Virus record (IMG/VR): IMGVR_UViG_3300047551_000816
Location: 1-28,598 of that record
Strand: one strand, 5' to 3'
DNA length: 28,598 nucleotides
Source: a virus
A model generated the notes under the pieces. The model did not search any database, was not told the origin of the DNA, and was given only the letters and a program-made list of their open reading frames with translations. The translations under genes and the position numbers were made by a program. Of the stretch, positions 8,701 through 17,800 are shown in pieces (the first letter of the stretch is position 1; the number at the start of each line of letters is the position of its first letter).

Positions 8701-9443
8701 ACTGGATCATAAATTGAACTTAGATTATATGCCTTCGTTGCACTTTCTAATGCTGAAATTCCACCAATATCACAAGTAATTTCGCTATCGCACGTATCAT
8801 AATCATTATCTGTTCTGGTGCCAAAGGCACCTGGACGGACTCGCAGTGTACCAGAAGCAATATATGGTTTGACAGTCCTTTCTAAACCACTTCCTATTTC
8901 AAATACCGTTCCACTACCCACCCAAGTCTTAACAAGTGACTTTAAGGCGTTGCCAGTAATCGGTAAAGTTGTTTGTGGCGCTGTATAATGGAAAGTAACT
9001 GCTTCGCCACTTAGACTACCACTACTACTAATATTTCCAAATGCAGTTAATGTAGAATTAATGTAAATATATCCAAAGTCTTCACTTTGTCTAGAATCAA
9101 AGGTATCTGAAGAAGAATGAAATACATCATATTGAGAAACTCCATAACCGGGATCTATATTATTAAAAGAAGAAAACTCAATACTAGAACTATCATAATT
9201 TGGCGCGGAATCCCAAGTTTTTAGTGCTGATGAAAATTCGGTAGGTGCTCCCGAAGTACTTCCATCTGGAGGGGGTAGTAAATAATTATATGTACTATAA
9301 TCCGGTATGGTTTGAGGTTCTAATGAGCTCGCACCCCAATCTAATACAGGTTCATCAACAGGAGAAGAAATACTGCCATAATCTCCTGTAGAATAAACAT
9401 TTGTACTTATGTCTGGATTTGAATTATATACATAAATGCTCAT
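5706..9443 (-). CDS. Repetitive fibre-like virion protein, 1245 residues
   Basis: No enzymatic family is recognised. The whole protein is short beta-prone repeats, low in lysine and rich in Ser, Gly, Thr and acidic residues. The N-terminal third repeats D-[FYW]-G-x-[IL] elements (DYGSI, LDWGSI, DDFGSI, LDFGLL). From about residue 300 two 20-21-residue units alternate: SGTALESFSAQTPEDTILYSF-type (about 14 TPEDT-like copies in all) and Y-x-G-x-GT-[IV]-x-LSG-type. Residues 493-719 are organised as a 249-bp higher-order repeat. A YDTCDSE motif occurs twice, near residues 214 and 997. The ATG at 9443 is preceded by only a weak GAGATTAG purine stretch. The gene lies between a terminator and the giant fibre gene, so a role as a tail fibre or surface decoration is inferred from repeats and position. 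It may be trimeric, but no trimerisation domain is recognisable. Confidence 0.85.
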   Translation of the reverse strand: MSIYVYNSNPDISTNVYSTGDYGSISSPVDEPVLDWGASSLEPQTIPDYSTYNYLLPPPDGSTSGAPTEFSSALKTWDSAPNYDSSSIEFSSFNNIDPGYGVSQYDVFHSSSDTFDSRQSEDFGYIYINSTLTAFGNISSSGSLSGEAVTFHYTAPQTTLPITGNALKSLVKTWVGSGTVFEIGSGLERTVKPYIASGTLRVRPGAFGTRTDNDYDTCDSEITCDIGGISALESATKAYNLSSIYDPVLDWGSISSYVTGGDNLGFITQQDPGHFPYDDFGSISNVPTIYPLLPFGQVTFVSSAVPLSFTADTPDNTILYNFSGTALESFSANTPDDTILYNFSGELTHPNIDYTPHYGIDENIGVGTTGIQFRSGVFPERFVFSYNEDTPCYNSIAESLDFGLLTGTPIVPITLPNTDFFDYGLVSEEETGNIPDNFGWIIDELTINCPFGSINIVNGFSPKESYPWLPEPGVGRSWSFTKGNYISSGNILISGTSIESFTADTPEDTQLFIISGTLIEKNTESYVGVGIAIFSGTALESFSAQTPEDTILYSFSGTALESFSAQTPEDTVLYSFSGTSIESFTADTPEDTQLFIISGTLIEKNTESYVGLGTVTLSGTALESFSAQTPEDTILYSFSGTALESFSAQTPEDTVLYNFSGAAVESFTADTPEDTQLFIISGFGIEQNTESYVGLGTVTLSGTALESFTADTPENTQLFNIYGELVHPNIDYTPHYGIEKNIGIGTTGIQFRVGVGTFPDGDGNPRDAKTYSNRYGFLIGDFNQGSGIGTIRFSSKARTLKVPRYPGQGSIYVIGSGNESFSKSNYDGSGIITLSGIASTREINVYGYYGDDNNPGTSGTIFLSQQVSTIEKNTEVYLGIGTIFVSETIIERNTESYVGFGTGTLSGTALESFAAQTPEDTQLFNIFGSCLEVYSAQTPETEVLYIINGFIEESITHSYDASGSVTLNGSSNTFYVPNYPASGTIRFANTHHVDNLYDTCDSEDITSDEQDSANVSFTANPPENTVLFNIDGSALAVETALYTEVADGLFTLSGSYQDLKFSYSQSGIGTIFITEISSESERNVYVGSGNIFVISGASESYSSQTPENTQLFQISGSAVTSVEVDYPVVGIGLFALSGSAVTSEIATYTQIGSGTITLSGELVYSDVIYIPSPDGSGTINVLGSSNNSLIKTYDETDGNLFGFSSGLESFTKSTYIGVGTIYIQEVFGSTNNNPFQIPRTYVVII
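7285..7965 (-). repeat. 249-bp higher-order tandem repeat (about 2.7 copies)
   Basis: The landmark tatcttctgg on the plus strand recurs at 7421, 7670 and 7919, and tcaggagttt at 7552 and 7801; every spacing is exactly 249 bp (83 codons). Each copy encodes four subunits of 21, 20, 21 and 21 residues: SIESFTADTPEDTQLF, LIEKNTESYVG, and two ALESFSAQTPEDT units. Related single units lie outside the array near 6700 and 8450. The exact period and high identity suggest recent duplication. Confidence 0.92.
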
Positions 9444-9476
9444 TTCTAATCTCTAACAACACTTGTATGTGTTAAT

Positions 9477-9511
9477 AAAAGGGGGGATCGCCATAAAATA
9501 GCAATCCCCCC
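9477..9511 (-). terminator. Rho-independent terminator after the 335-residue gene
   Basis: On the minus-strand transcript GGGGGGATTGC (9511-9501) pairs with GCGATCCCCCC (9491-9481) in an 11-bp stem with one G-U pair and a 9-nt A/U loop, followed by UUUUAUU. Only the minus direction has a U run. It lies in the 104-bp gap between the 335- and 1245-residue genes and should end or reduce transcription entering the fibre genes. Confidence 0.9.
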
Positions 9512-9547
9512 ATTCACAATAAAAATATTAAATTTTAAATTCAAATA

Positions 9548-10555
9548 TCAGTCAAGAGCTACGTTTAAAGTAATCTTGATTTGGTCACCATTATTTTGGA
9601 TAGCGTATGGACCATTCGTAAATCTCTCAGCATACATGATGCTGGAGTAAAGAGTTGCTGTATTAAGTCCCACTACAGTATTGAGAGTTGGATTAATAGA
9701 TGGAGTCGTTAAAAATTCGTTTGCGTTTGGAACTGAAAATACTGTATATACATTTGAATCAAGTCTTGTATTACCTACTCCAGCAGCAATGTATAGGATA
9801 TCTCCAGCAACTAATTGGTGTCCTACTGCTGAAATTTTACCAAAACTAAATTCCACACTTGGATCAGTCGCAACTTGAATATTATCAATTAAAGGTTTAT
9901 CCAGATAAACTACTTTAAGCGCTCGGTCTACTCCAATGACTTTAGTTCCAGTTTGAATGCCGGCATTTCCTCCAACAACCATTCCTAGAGTTAAATCATC
10001 AACACTAACATCAGGATCTACAGTAATATATGAGTTACCCACAACCCCAATAGTTGGATCAACTGGATTTCCTTTTGTAATTGTAGTTCCAATTCCAACA
10101 GAAGCATAGTGAACTTTACCTTGAACTGCAACCGGCATATTATTTGCACGAGTTACATAATAACCATAAACATCTCCGGCATCTCCGGTAAACGTAAAGG
10201 TTTGTTCTGGATATGTTGCAGTTGTACCAGAACCTACTTGATTAATTCTCCAACGAGAACCATTTAAAAGAATACCGGTTTGAGATGTATAACTTTGATC
10301 ATTTCTATTATTTACGCAAAACGGATAACCTGTATAAGGAGCAAATCCATAAGCGTTGGTATTACCAATACCATATGGTTCATAATATGCAGTAGCTGAA
10401 GGAACATCAGATTCTACTGGAGTAGTATTACTTGTGAAAAGTTTTAAAACTAAGTTTCTGGGAGACTGGTCAGCAAGACTTGCCGTGTGGTTGTTCTGTG
10501 CAACCAAGTATCTGAGTGACTCAAGTTCTCCAATATTTGGAACTAATAGTGCCAT
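9548..10555 (-). CDS. Virion structural (tail) protein, 335 residues
   Basis: The protein begins MALLVPNIGELESLRYLVA, a start I associate with a family of small virion proteins of marine phages. It continues with NLVLKLFTSNTTP, an aromatic region (YGFAPYTGYPF), then EQTFTFTGDAGDVYGYYVT, and ends with MYAERFTNGPYAIQNNGDQ and a beta-strand tail. The central part (about residues 150-270) holds beta-rich segments including VGIGTT and resembles an insertion between the two conserved ends. No signal peptide or membrane segment is seen. The start is well supported by AGGGGAG (10570-10564), 8 nt before the ATG, with a perfect TATAAATA further upstream and a terminator just after the stop. It is probably a tail or fibre-associated structural component; the precise role is unknown. 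Confidence 0.85.
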   Translation of the reverse strand: MALLVPNIGELESLRYLVAQNNHTASLADQSPRNLVLKLFTSNTTPVESDVPSATAYYEPYGIGNTNAYGFAPYTGYPFCVNNRNDQSYTSQTGILLNGSRWRINQVGSGTTATYPEQTFTFTGDAGDVYGYYVTRANNMPVAVQGKVHYASVGIGTTITKGNPVDPTIGVVGNSYITVDPDVSVDDLTLGMVVGGNAGIQTGTKVIGVDRALKVVYLDKPLIDNIQVATDPSVEFSFGKISAVGHQLVAGDILYIAAGVGNTRLDSNVYTVFSVPNANEFLTTPSINPTLNTVVGLNTATLYSSIMYAERFTNGPYAIQNNGDQIKITLNVALD

Positions 10556-10563
10556 TTAAACAA

Positions 10564-10570
10564 CTCCCCT
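10564..10570 (-). promoter_or_regulatory. Strong Shine-Dalgarno AGGGGAG for the 335-residue gene
   Basis: AGGGGAG on the minus strand ends 8 nt before the ATG at 10555. Most other genes here have weak or no Shine-Dalgarno sequence, so this one fixes the start and suggests high expression. Confidence 0.8.
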
Positions 10571-10598
10571 ACAGGCTATGATTTTTAATAACTATCTT

Positions 10599-10606
10599 TA
10601 TTTATA
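10599..10606 (-). promoter_or_regulatory. T4-type late promoter TATAAATA
   Basis: A perfect TATAAATA, the T4 late -10 consensus, reads on the minus strand 44 bp upstream of the 335-residue gene. It overlaps the last codons and stop of the 225-residue gene (stop at 10602-10604). Initiation would give a leader of about 35-40 nt containing the strong AGGGGAG. With the downstream terminator this makes a likely single-gene late transcription unit. Confidence 0.7.
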
Positions 10607-11279
10607 ATTTTAATTTTAAAGAAACTAGAAAACGATTTATGTTATTTACTGCAATAACATCGAATGTTAAAATATCACCTGATATTAAGGTTGTATCCCA
10701 TCCGATTAGATTATCATCACGAATTTTTCTAGAATTTGTCATTTGTGGGTAAACCCCACCAACTATTGATGTAAAAGTTGGAAAAGTATTATAATTGGAT
10801 TTTTTAATATCCAATGTTAAATCGCCCTGTTGATCAGATAAAATGACCAAAGATTCGATAATTCCACTTACATCTAAAGTTACAGAACCTTTGTTTCCTG
10901 CAAGCATTGTTATAGATCCACTATCAATCACATAATTAATAGTTCTAGTAAGATCTGCTGTTGTTGCAAGAGCTATAATAAAAACATCATCACCTGGATT
11001 TGGTGGAATAGTAAAAATAATATTATTAGTTGAAGTAGTATAATCTTCAATTGGTTCCATTACAAGATTATTTTTAACAACAATAAGTTGTTGATCATTT
11101 ATAGGTACATATGAGTCGCCACTTGCGTATAATCCAAAAGTCTGAGCAATTCCAGTGAATTGTGAATTTATGTTATCGAGAATGATGTTACCGTATTGTA
11201 TAGATTTGGTCGGTATCTCATAATCTACACCAATTCTATAAGGACCTGGTTCATTTAACGTTACTAAGTAATCGGTCAT
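10602..11279 (-). CDS. Modular tail / virion structural protein, 225 residues
   Basis: The N-terminal half (residues 35-110) has NSQFTGIAQTFGLY, then LIVVKNNLVMEPIEDYT, then IIFTIPPNPGDDVFIIAL. This pattern (FTG-x-x-x-F, [iv]-[NK]-N-x-[LV], F-x-x-PP-x-x-GD) also occurs inside the giant protein upstream (SFNGFRKKFTL, IFINDILQDP, IFTEAPIEG). The C-terminal half ends with MTNSRKIRDDNLIGWDTT and SGDILTFDVIAV, a tail-protein C-terminal pattern (GW, then GD-x-L-x-F-x-V) that I recall from phage fibres. Translation is coupled to the preceding gene: its TAA and this ATG share one base (TAATG), with AGGAG 7 nt upstream. It is probably a small fibre or baseplate component. The family name is not certain. 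Confidence 0.85.
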   Translation of the reverse strand: MTDYLVTLNEPGPYRIGVDYEIPTKSIQYGNIILDNINSQFTGIAQTFGLYASGDSYVPINDQQLIVVKNNLVMEPIEDYTTSTNNIIFTIPPNPGDDVFIIALATTADLTRTINYVIDSGSITMLAGNKGSVTLDVSGIIESLVILSDQQGDLTLDIKKSNYNTFPTFTSIVGGVYPQMTNSRKIRDDNLIGWDTTLISGDILTFDVIAVNNINRFLVSLKLKL

Positions 11280-11291
11280 TATGATACTCCT
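11277..11291 (-). promoter_or_regulatory. TAATG stop-start overlap with AGGAG ribosome site
   Basis: The stop of the 110-residue gene (TAA, 11281-11279) and the ATG of the 225-residue gene (11279-11277) overlap by one base. AGGAG lies at 11291-11287 with a 7-nt spacer. This indicates translational coupling and confirms both gene ends. Confidence 0.85.
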
Positions 11292-11611
11292 GGAGTTACT
11301 AGAACGTTTCCTTGAACAGCTCGAGATCTGTAGGAATTGGGAGAGATGAGGATAACATCATAAACATACCGACCACCTTCAATTGCATCTGTTGCCGTAT
11401 ACCCCATTGAGACCGAAATTTTTCCATTCAATCTATCCACAAAAGAAAGAGTTAATGGATATGCAGTAGAAGATGTTGGATGTTTTCTAATAGAAGAAAT
11501 TCCCGTATAACCCGTCAAATTTAATGGTGCATTATTCGTGTTCCTGATTGTAAAGGTGGCTTGAAAGTCAACCCCTTGTTCAAGAACTAAGTTTACATTC
11601 CTTGCCGCCAT
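11279..11611 (-). CDS. Small Ig-like baseplate / tail protein, 110 residues
   Basis: The pattern is LEQGVDFQATFTI, then PLNLTGYTGISSIRKHP, then LNGKISVSMGYTATDAI, then GGRYVYDVILISP and a final V-x-G-N-V-x-V-TPGVS. This matches a compact beta-sandwich common in phages and prophages, resembling the N-terminal domain of BppU-type baseplate proteins: QG-x-D-F, LTG, an IRK strand, G-x-Y-x-YD and a terminal G-x-[VL]-x-V-TP. No extra domains are present, so it is the minimal fold. No Shine-Dalgarno is visible before the ATG, but a CATAAATA late motif lies 20 bp upstream. It is coupled to the 225-residue gene by TAATG, so the two products may assemble together. It is probably a minor tail component; function beyond structure is unknown. 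Confidence 0.85.
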   Translation of the reverse strand: MAARNVNLVLEQGVDFQATFTIRNTNNAPLNLTGYTGISSIRKHPTSSTAYPLTLSFVDRLNGKISVSMGYTATDAIEGGRYVYDVILISPNSYRSRAVQGNVLVTPGVS

Positions 11612-11631
11612 TATTAGAACCCGTTTTTAAG

Positions 11632-11639
11632 TATTTATG
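11632..11639 (-). promoter_or_regulatory. T4-type late promoter motif CATAAATA
   Basis: CATAAATA on the minus strand lies 20 bp upstream of the 110-residue gene and overlaps the stop codon region of the 71-residue gene (stop at 11635-11637). It differs from TATAAATA only at the first, least constrained base. The leader would be very short, about 10-15 nt, which fits the lack of a clear Shine-Dalgarno. Assigned by similarity and position. Confidence 0.5.
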
Positions 11640-11850
11640 AGTTAGAGTCTAATTTAGATAGAATAATTTTCATCATATCCTTTATTTCACTGACTTCATT
11701 TTTTAAATTTTGCATTTCATTTTGTTTTTCAAGTAGAGAATTTTTATGTTCCAAATACGATTCATAATCAGTGGAAGAACAGTTCAACACTGCTCCAGAT
11801 TCAGCATCTCTATATAAAGACTTATTATTTTCTATTGGTATTAAATCCAT
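11635..11850 (-). CDS. Small predicted coiled-coil protein, 71 residues
   Basis: Residues 1-35 contain NNKSLYRDAESGAVLNCS and YESYLEHK; the YRD-x-x-[ST]-GA-[VI]-x-N pattern is typical of a small protein I associate with T4-like cyanophages. Residues 36-68 are a charged heptad-like helix (LLEKQNEMQNLKNEVSEIKD followed by MMKIILSKL), predicted to form a coiled coil. There is one cysteine and no signal peptide. The gene starts 1 nt after the stop of the giant DUF4815 gene, so it is probably co-translated with it. Its role is unknown; a virion linker or an assembly chaperone for the giant neighbours are both possible. Confidence 0.85.
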   Translation of the reverse strand: MDLIPIENNKSLYRDAESGAVLNCSSTDYESYLEHKNSLLEKQNEMQNLKNEVSEIKDMMKIILSKLDSNS

Positions 11851-11851
11851 T

Positions 11852-14800
11852 TTATATTGTAGCTATCGCTCTAAAATCTCGGATTAATGGTACATATGAA
11901 GAATTAGTCCCTGACATTAGTACTTTAATTTGGAACCCTTGGAATTGGGGTAAATTTTTAGCATTATACTCATAAGAACTAAAATCACCAAGAGAATTTG
12001 ACGATAAAACATTAGTATCTGACAATCCATTATTCAGAGACGAACTTATTACATTTTTATTAACATCCAAGTTAGTATAACCGGGGAACAATTCCCATAG
12101 AGGATTGGAATTTTGATCTGTTCTAAACAATCTGTATAATACTCTTATATCATTTGTTGAGTGTCTATAAGCATCAAATAAAACTTTAAGATTATCTGCA
12201 GATTGTTCTAGAGTAACTATTTTACTCAAATAAATTGCCGCTGTTGGATCTGATGATGACGTATTAACTCTAAAATCAGATGCATAATTTGTCACTTTAG
12301 AGTTTATTCTATTTCCTATTGTAATTAAATTAACTCTGTCTAAATCTATAACAGGAGAGACCAAAGTATTATTGGTTGTCATGTCAATTTCCAAAGTAAA
12401 TGATTTAGATCCAGGAAAATTGGATAAGTAAGCGGTTTCATTTACTTTTGAAGCAACAATTCTTGGAGAATCAAAATAATTTGTTTCATTTAATGCTACG
12501 CTTTCAAATCCTTGATCTAAGAAAGCAGTTAAAGATGAATCGGGAGTAGATCCAGAAAATGTTCTTGCTCTCGCAGAAACTGATGTTCCTGATGGTAACA
12601 TCAATTGAATATTTGGTCTAATTGCATTAAAAGGAATATTTTGAGTAGCTTTTGGACTTCTTATTGATCCAACAAGGGGAACAATATCATATGAACCACA
12701 AGATTTACTTGAAGAGAAGTATAATTGTGGGAAAGAATTTATATTCAAAGAAGATCTATCAGTTATTGCCACTCCAGGTATTCCACCTTGGTTTATTTTG
12801 ATATAATAAAAATCTAAATCATTTGGATATGTAGATTGATCAGCGTCAGCCAAACTATGAGTTTTATTGATTCTATTTAAAGAAACTCCAGATAGTTCAT
12901 ACTTATAAACAAGATTTCCACTGGAATATGATCCAGAAATAGATCCTCCAATGTTTCTTTGAATGCCAGTAAGGGAATTGGTTGAGGTAACAACTCCAGT
13001 ATACTTAATAATTTCATCCTCTACCAAAATATATCCAGGATTCAAAGTGCTTATAGGTATATTTTCAAAAGTTGTAAGTATTCCAACAGAACTTACTACT
13101 ATCGCATCAGTTGAAGATGGGGATACTGAAGAAGTCAATGTTACGGGTCTAACATCAGGTTCTATACCGCTTAATGTTACATAATCATTGTCAGCATACA
13201 TTCCATGATTATTATGAGCAACTCGGAAATGAAGACCATCCGATTTTACGTTTGAATATCTTACTGTAGCTCCAGATAAATTAGTTGTCCCAGCAATTCC
13301 AACATAATATAAAGAATCTGTAGAATTTTCATTTATATTACCCTGAACTCTATCTAATACTAAAGAATTAAAAGCAGATATTACGCCAACATTATTTGGA
13401 ATAGTTAAGACTAAATTTTTACCTCTGTTGTCGGTATCCGAATAATCAATAGTTAATGCATCTCCATAAGAGTAACCTGTTCCTCCAATAGCGACTGTAG
13501 CTGCTACAGCAACCCCTCCAGTAACTGTAAGATTTATTTTTGCTCCAATACCATTTCCAGTTAATGATATTAGATCAACATTAGAATAAGTTCTGGAAGA
13601 AGAAGTAAATGCTGTACCAACATTTGTTATTGTCAAGGTACTTCCTATTCCAACAGCACCGCTAAGATTTTTAATTTTTGAAGAAAATTTACTATTGTTA
13701 TTTTGTAATACGGTAGTTCCGGGAATTAGAGCGGTCTGTTCAACAGAAGTAAGACTTCTTGCAATACCAACCAATATAGATCTAGAAATAGTGTCTATAG
13801 GATTTGGTCTTAAAGTTGCAATTTGTCTATTTCCAATATTTAATTCTGGATTGTAGAATCTTATTGTTGAAGTTCCTCTATAAAAATCTCCTCTATAAAT
13901 TGTTAATTTTAAATCTTCAAGTTGACTTGGATCCCACGTAGCTCCATTTTGAGACTTAAACAAAGATCCCAATAATGGTTGTTGGGAGACTAAAATCCTT
14001 TCAGATTCAACTCTGTTTATAGTTGAACGATCCGCTTCACCCATTCTGGAAATCCAAACAGTATATTCGTCGGACGCAGATAATAGAACAACGCAATAAG
14101 CTTGACCACCTTCACAATAAACGGGAGATGGGAATGTAAACGTAGTAGGAGTTAAACTATCTTCCGAAATTCTAACTTGAGATGGATCTAATATAACTTC
14201 ACCAAAAGGAAGAATCTCTTGTGTTGGCAAACCAGTCTGCATCGTTCTGATTTGCATCGTAACAGGAAGATTTCTTGTATCCTTTGTTCTAAAAAATACG
14301 TCTACTTTAGTAATAAAAATTCCGGGTCTATCGGTTACTTCAAATGATTGAGCTAAGGGATCAACCCATCTAGTTTGTCTTACAGTTCTATCAGTAAATG
14401 ATGTTGAAGCAACAGTATTTGTTTCCGTTTCGCTTGTAGTTCTTGAATCGGATCTTGGCACTCTTTGGATAGTTGCATTTCTAACTCTAAGAGTAGACTC
14501 CTCAACATTATTAATAGTTCCTGAAGCTGTGTAGGTTGCTTCACCAGTGCTTTCACTTGTGCCTCCAACAGTAGAATTTTGTTCACTAGTTGTTAACACA
14601 AAAGTTTTTGTTCCTGTTTCAAATGAAGGCGTAGATGGCAATGTTGCATCTGGAATATAGAAAGATCCGATAAGAGTTCCAGCTTCATCACTGATAAGTC
14701 TCAAATTACTTATTCTAGCAACAGCGCCACTTGTTTCTCCACGCAATTGCATTCCACTAACAATATAACCATAAAATCCAGATGCAGCTTGCAATTCTAA

Positions 14801-17800
14801 GCTTGCCGTGTCTACATTAAGTAAAGAAGATGTGCTTGAGTAAGAAGTTGGAATATTTTCATTACTGTTATATGGATTTGTAACAAAAACTTGGGTCGGA
14901 TTATTATATGGTCCATACTTGTGATTTGATTTAGCCAATCTAAATCGTATAGAAACCGTACCCAAAGTACCAGAAACCGTTTCACCCAAAGAAAACGTTC
15001 CGCTCTGCATTTGCACTTCTATTAATTTTGGAATTATGTAGCTACTAACAGCTACATTGTCAAAAAATGCATACAACCTTGTTCTTGGTTTGAGTCTTCT
15101 ACCTATAAATTCTATATTTCTAGAACGCATCGTATGAATAATATCAGTAGAAACCACCCTATCGCCAAGATTGGTTGTATCGATTCTCTCTCCAACTCTA
15201 TATTGAATTCCTTGTCTACTTTGATTGGTTGTAGTTAATGTAGTTACATTATTAAAATTAATAAAATTATCTCTTAAGTTTGTTGTAGTAGTAATTGGAA
15301 TGCCTCTTCCAGCTCGGAACCTACCTCTAGTAGTTGAACTGGAAAGCGTATCTGTTCCAGTTTGAATACGACCAACAAATGTAGTATTTGTTGTTGTAGT
15401 TCCTGTCCAGGTGGTTTCCCATGAACCCCAGTCAATAGGAGATAGTCCAGTATTAGTATCTACTCCAAGAGATTGAACTGCGCTACTGTAACTACCTTCT
15501 ATGTCTATATCTCGTCTACTTCTTCTAGTTTCTACCCAAGTATCTGTTGCAGGATTTAATTCTATTACTCCAACCCAGTTAACTACGTTAAATGGATTAA
15601 CATTTTCAGATCTAGTGGCAAATCTATTCTGTAACCAAACAACATCGGTATATTTTAAACAAACAACATCTCCAACTTTGACTGAATTTGGAGATCCCAA
15701 ATCACGAACGAATCTTAAATCGGCATTTGGGTTAGAAGTATTTGCAACTCCAACAACAGCTTCAGATCCAAGCAGTAAATCAATAGAACTAGTATAATGT
15801 TGTGGTCTAACAACACCCTCCACTGTATCTGTACTACATCTGTGAAGAGAATCGCCTAAAGATCCGGATAAGTTTGATTTAAAGTTGTCTACTAAAAATC
15901 CAGATTTAAATCTATCTAATCCAGTTGTAGCATCTCTTATAACTAAATTTCTAGTTTCAGTTTCCAATAAACTCAATGAACTATAATATTCTACATTTTT
16001 TATTCTATCTTCTAATAGAGATATATCCTTCATTCTATATCTCTTATGACTTACTAATTTAACTTTGACTTGATCTATATTATAAACATATGGTGGTAAA
16101 GTTATTGTAGCAACTTCCATACCACCATCAACTGGGTCTGGAGTGACTGGTGATATAGAAGGAACACCTTTTGCTAATATAAATTCTCCAGTTCTATCCA
16201 AATAAAGTCTATCAATTCTACCAAGATAATAATTATAAGATAAATTTAAATTTTTATTTTTCGCTAAAATATATGAAGATGAATTGGTAACTGAGCTGAA
16301 AGTCCTTGCGTTCCACTCAAATGGTGAAAAAGTGTTAGTATTAGGATCATATGGTACTACTCTTGGACGTAAATCAATTAAATCGGTGACACTATTTCCA
16401 TCTAGAGATATTTTATCATTGGTAAATCTATTAATATCATAAGAATTTGATACAACCAAATTTCCTTCATCTGAAGGATTTATATAATAATAATTGTATA
16501 CAATCTTTAATTTTTTGGATGGTGGGGTTGCAGAAGAGTTTCTCTCAAGATAAGAGTAATTTACAATATCTTTTTCTTGACCAGAATTGAAAGTAAAATC
16601 GTTTACAATGTTTCTATCACCTTCTATTAAATAATCTACATTTGCTACTAAATTTGACTCCAAAAACGTAACTTTTTCATCTTTTATAAAAGAATTTTCA
16701 TTTACATAAACAAAATCTACTCTATTACTCCCATTGTTAGAAACCAACATTGCTCTAGCATTACTAGATGATCCATATATGATTTCTCCATTTATGGTAT
16801 TTAAAATATTGGTATTTAAATTTTTTAATTGCAATTTTGGCAAATCCGGCTCATTCGTATCATTAGACTCAAATACTCCAATAATCTCAGTAACATCGGG
16901 CACTTGTAAAGAAATTTTATCATCTTGAACTCGTGTACCATAAATTGTACTATAAGTTAATCCATCATTTAAAGACGTATTTCCTACACCCGAACCCACC
17001 GAAGAAGATCTAGTTAGATTTAAAATTCCAGCTCTTTTATGAATTTTTCTTCTGGGTTTTAAATTTTGTTTTTTAAGAGTTGCTATTAAGGTAGCAGATC
17101 CACTAGCTACACTCAAATCTACGAAAGTTACAGTTCTACCAGCAGTAATACTGAATTTAGTTTCGTCTAATGGTTCAATTGTACCATTAGAATAAATTAG
17201 TGTATAATCTTCTTCATCAAAAGGTTCAGCAGTGATGCTAGTATCAGATTCCAGAGTTACCGTAAAACTATTTGATGAAATAGTTACCGGATATGATTTT
17301 CTAAATATTAGATTTCCAGAACTAAGATCAACAGAAGATATGTTTCTGTGTTCTAACTTTTCATATAAGTAGGCTTCTCTAGAATTTAATATCTTTGGAA
17401 CTACTTTAAAAACTTCGTTGGAAGAAATCTGAGTTGTTGGAAGAGTTCCCGAACAAACGTTGGCAACACTTGTAGTGGCTTCGATTATGATTGATCTAGA
17501 TGAAGTATTTACGGTTGTTACTCTGTTATAAGTTGGTAAAATTTCTCCGGGTTTGGTATAAGAAATTATATCTCCAGTTTGAATTCCTACACCAAAGTTT
17601 ATGTTAGAAGTTGTTATAGTACTTATTCCAGAATTAGCGGTAGATATAGTAAATCCAGAAGTAACTGGTGCTAATAAAATATTTTGATTTAATATTGGAT
17701 CTGCTGTGAAAATATTACCCGATAATCCAGTTCCGGCTATTTGATGAACATCAGATATCGAATAATCATTTACTTTGCTAATGATTCTCGTATTCTCAAC

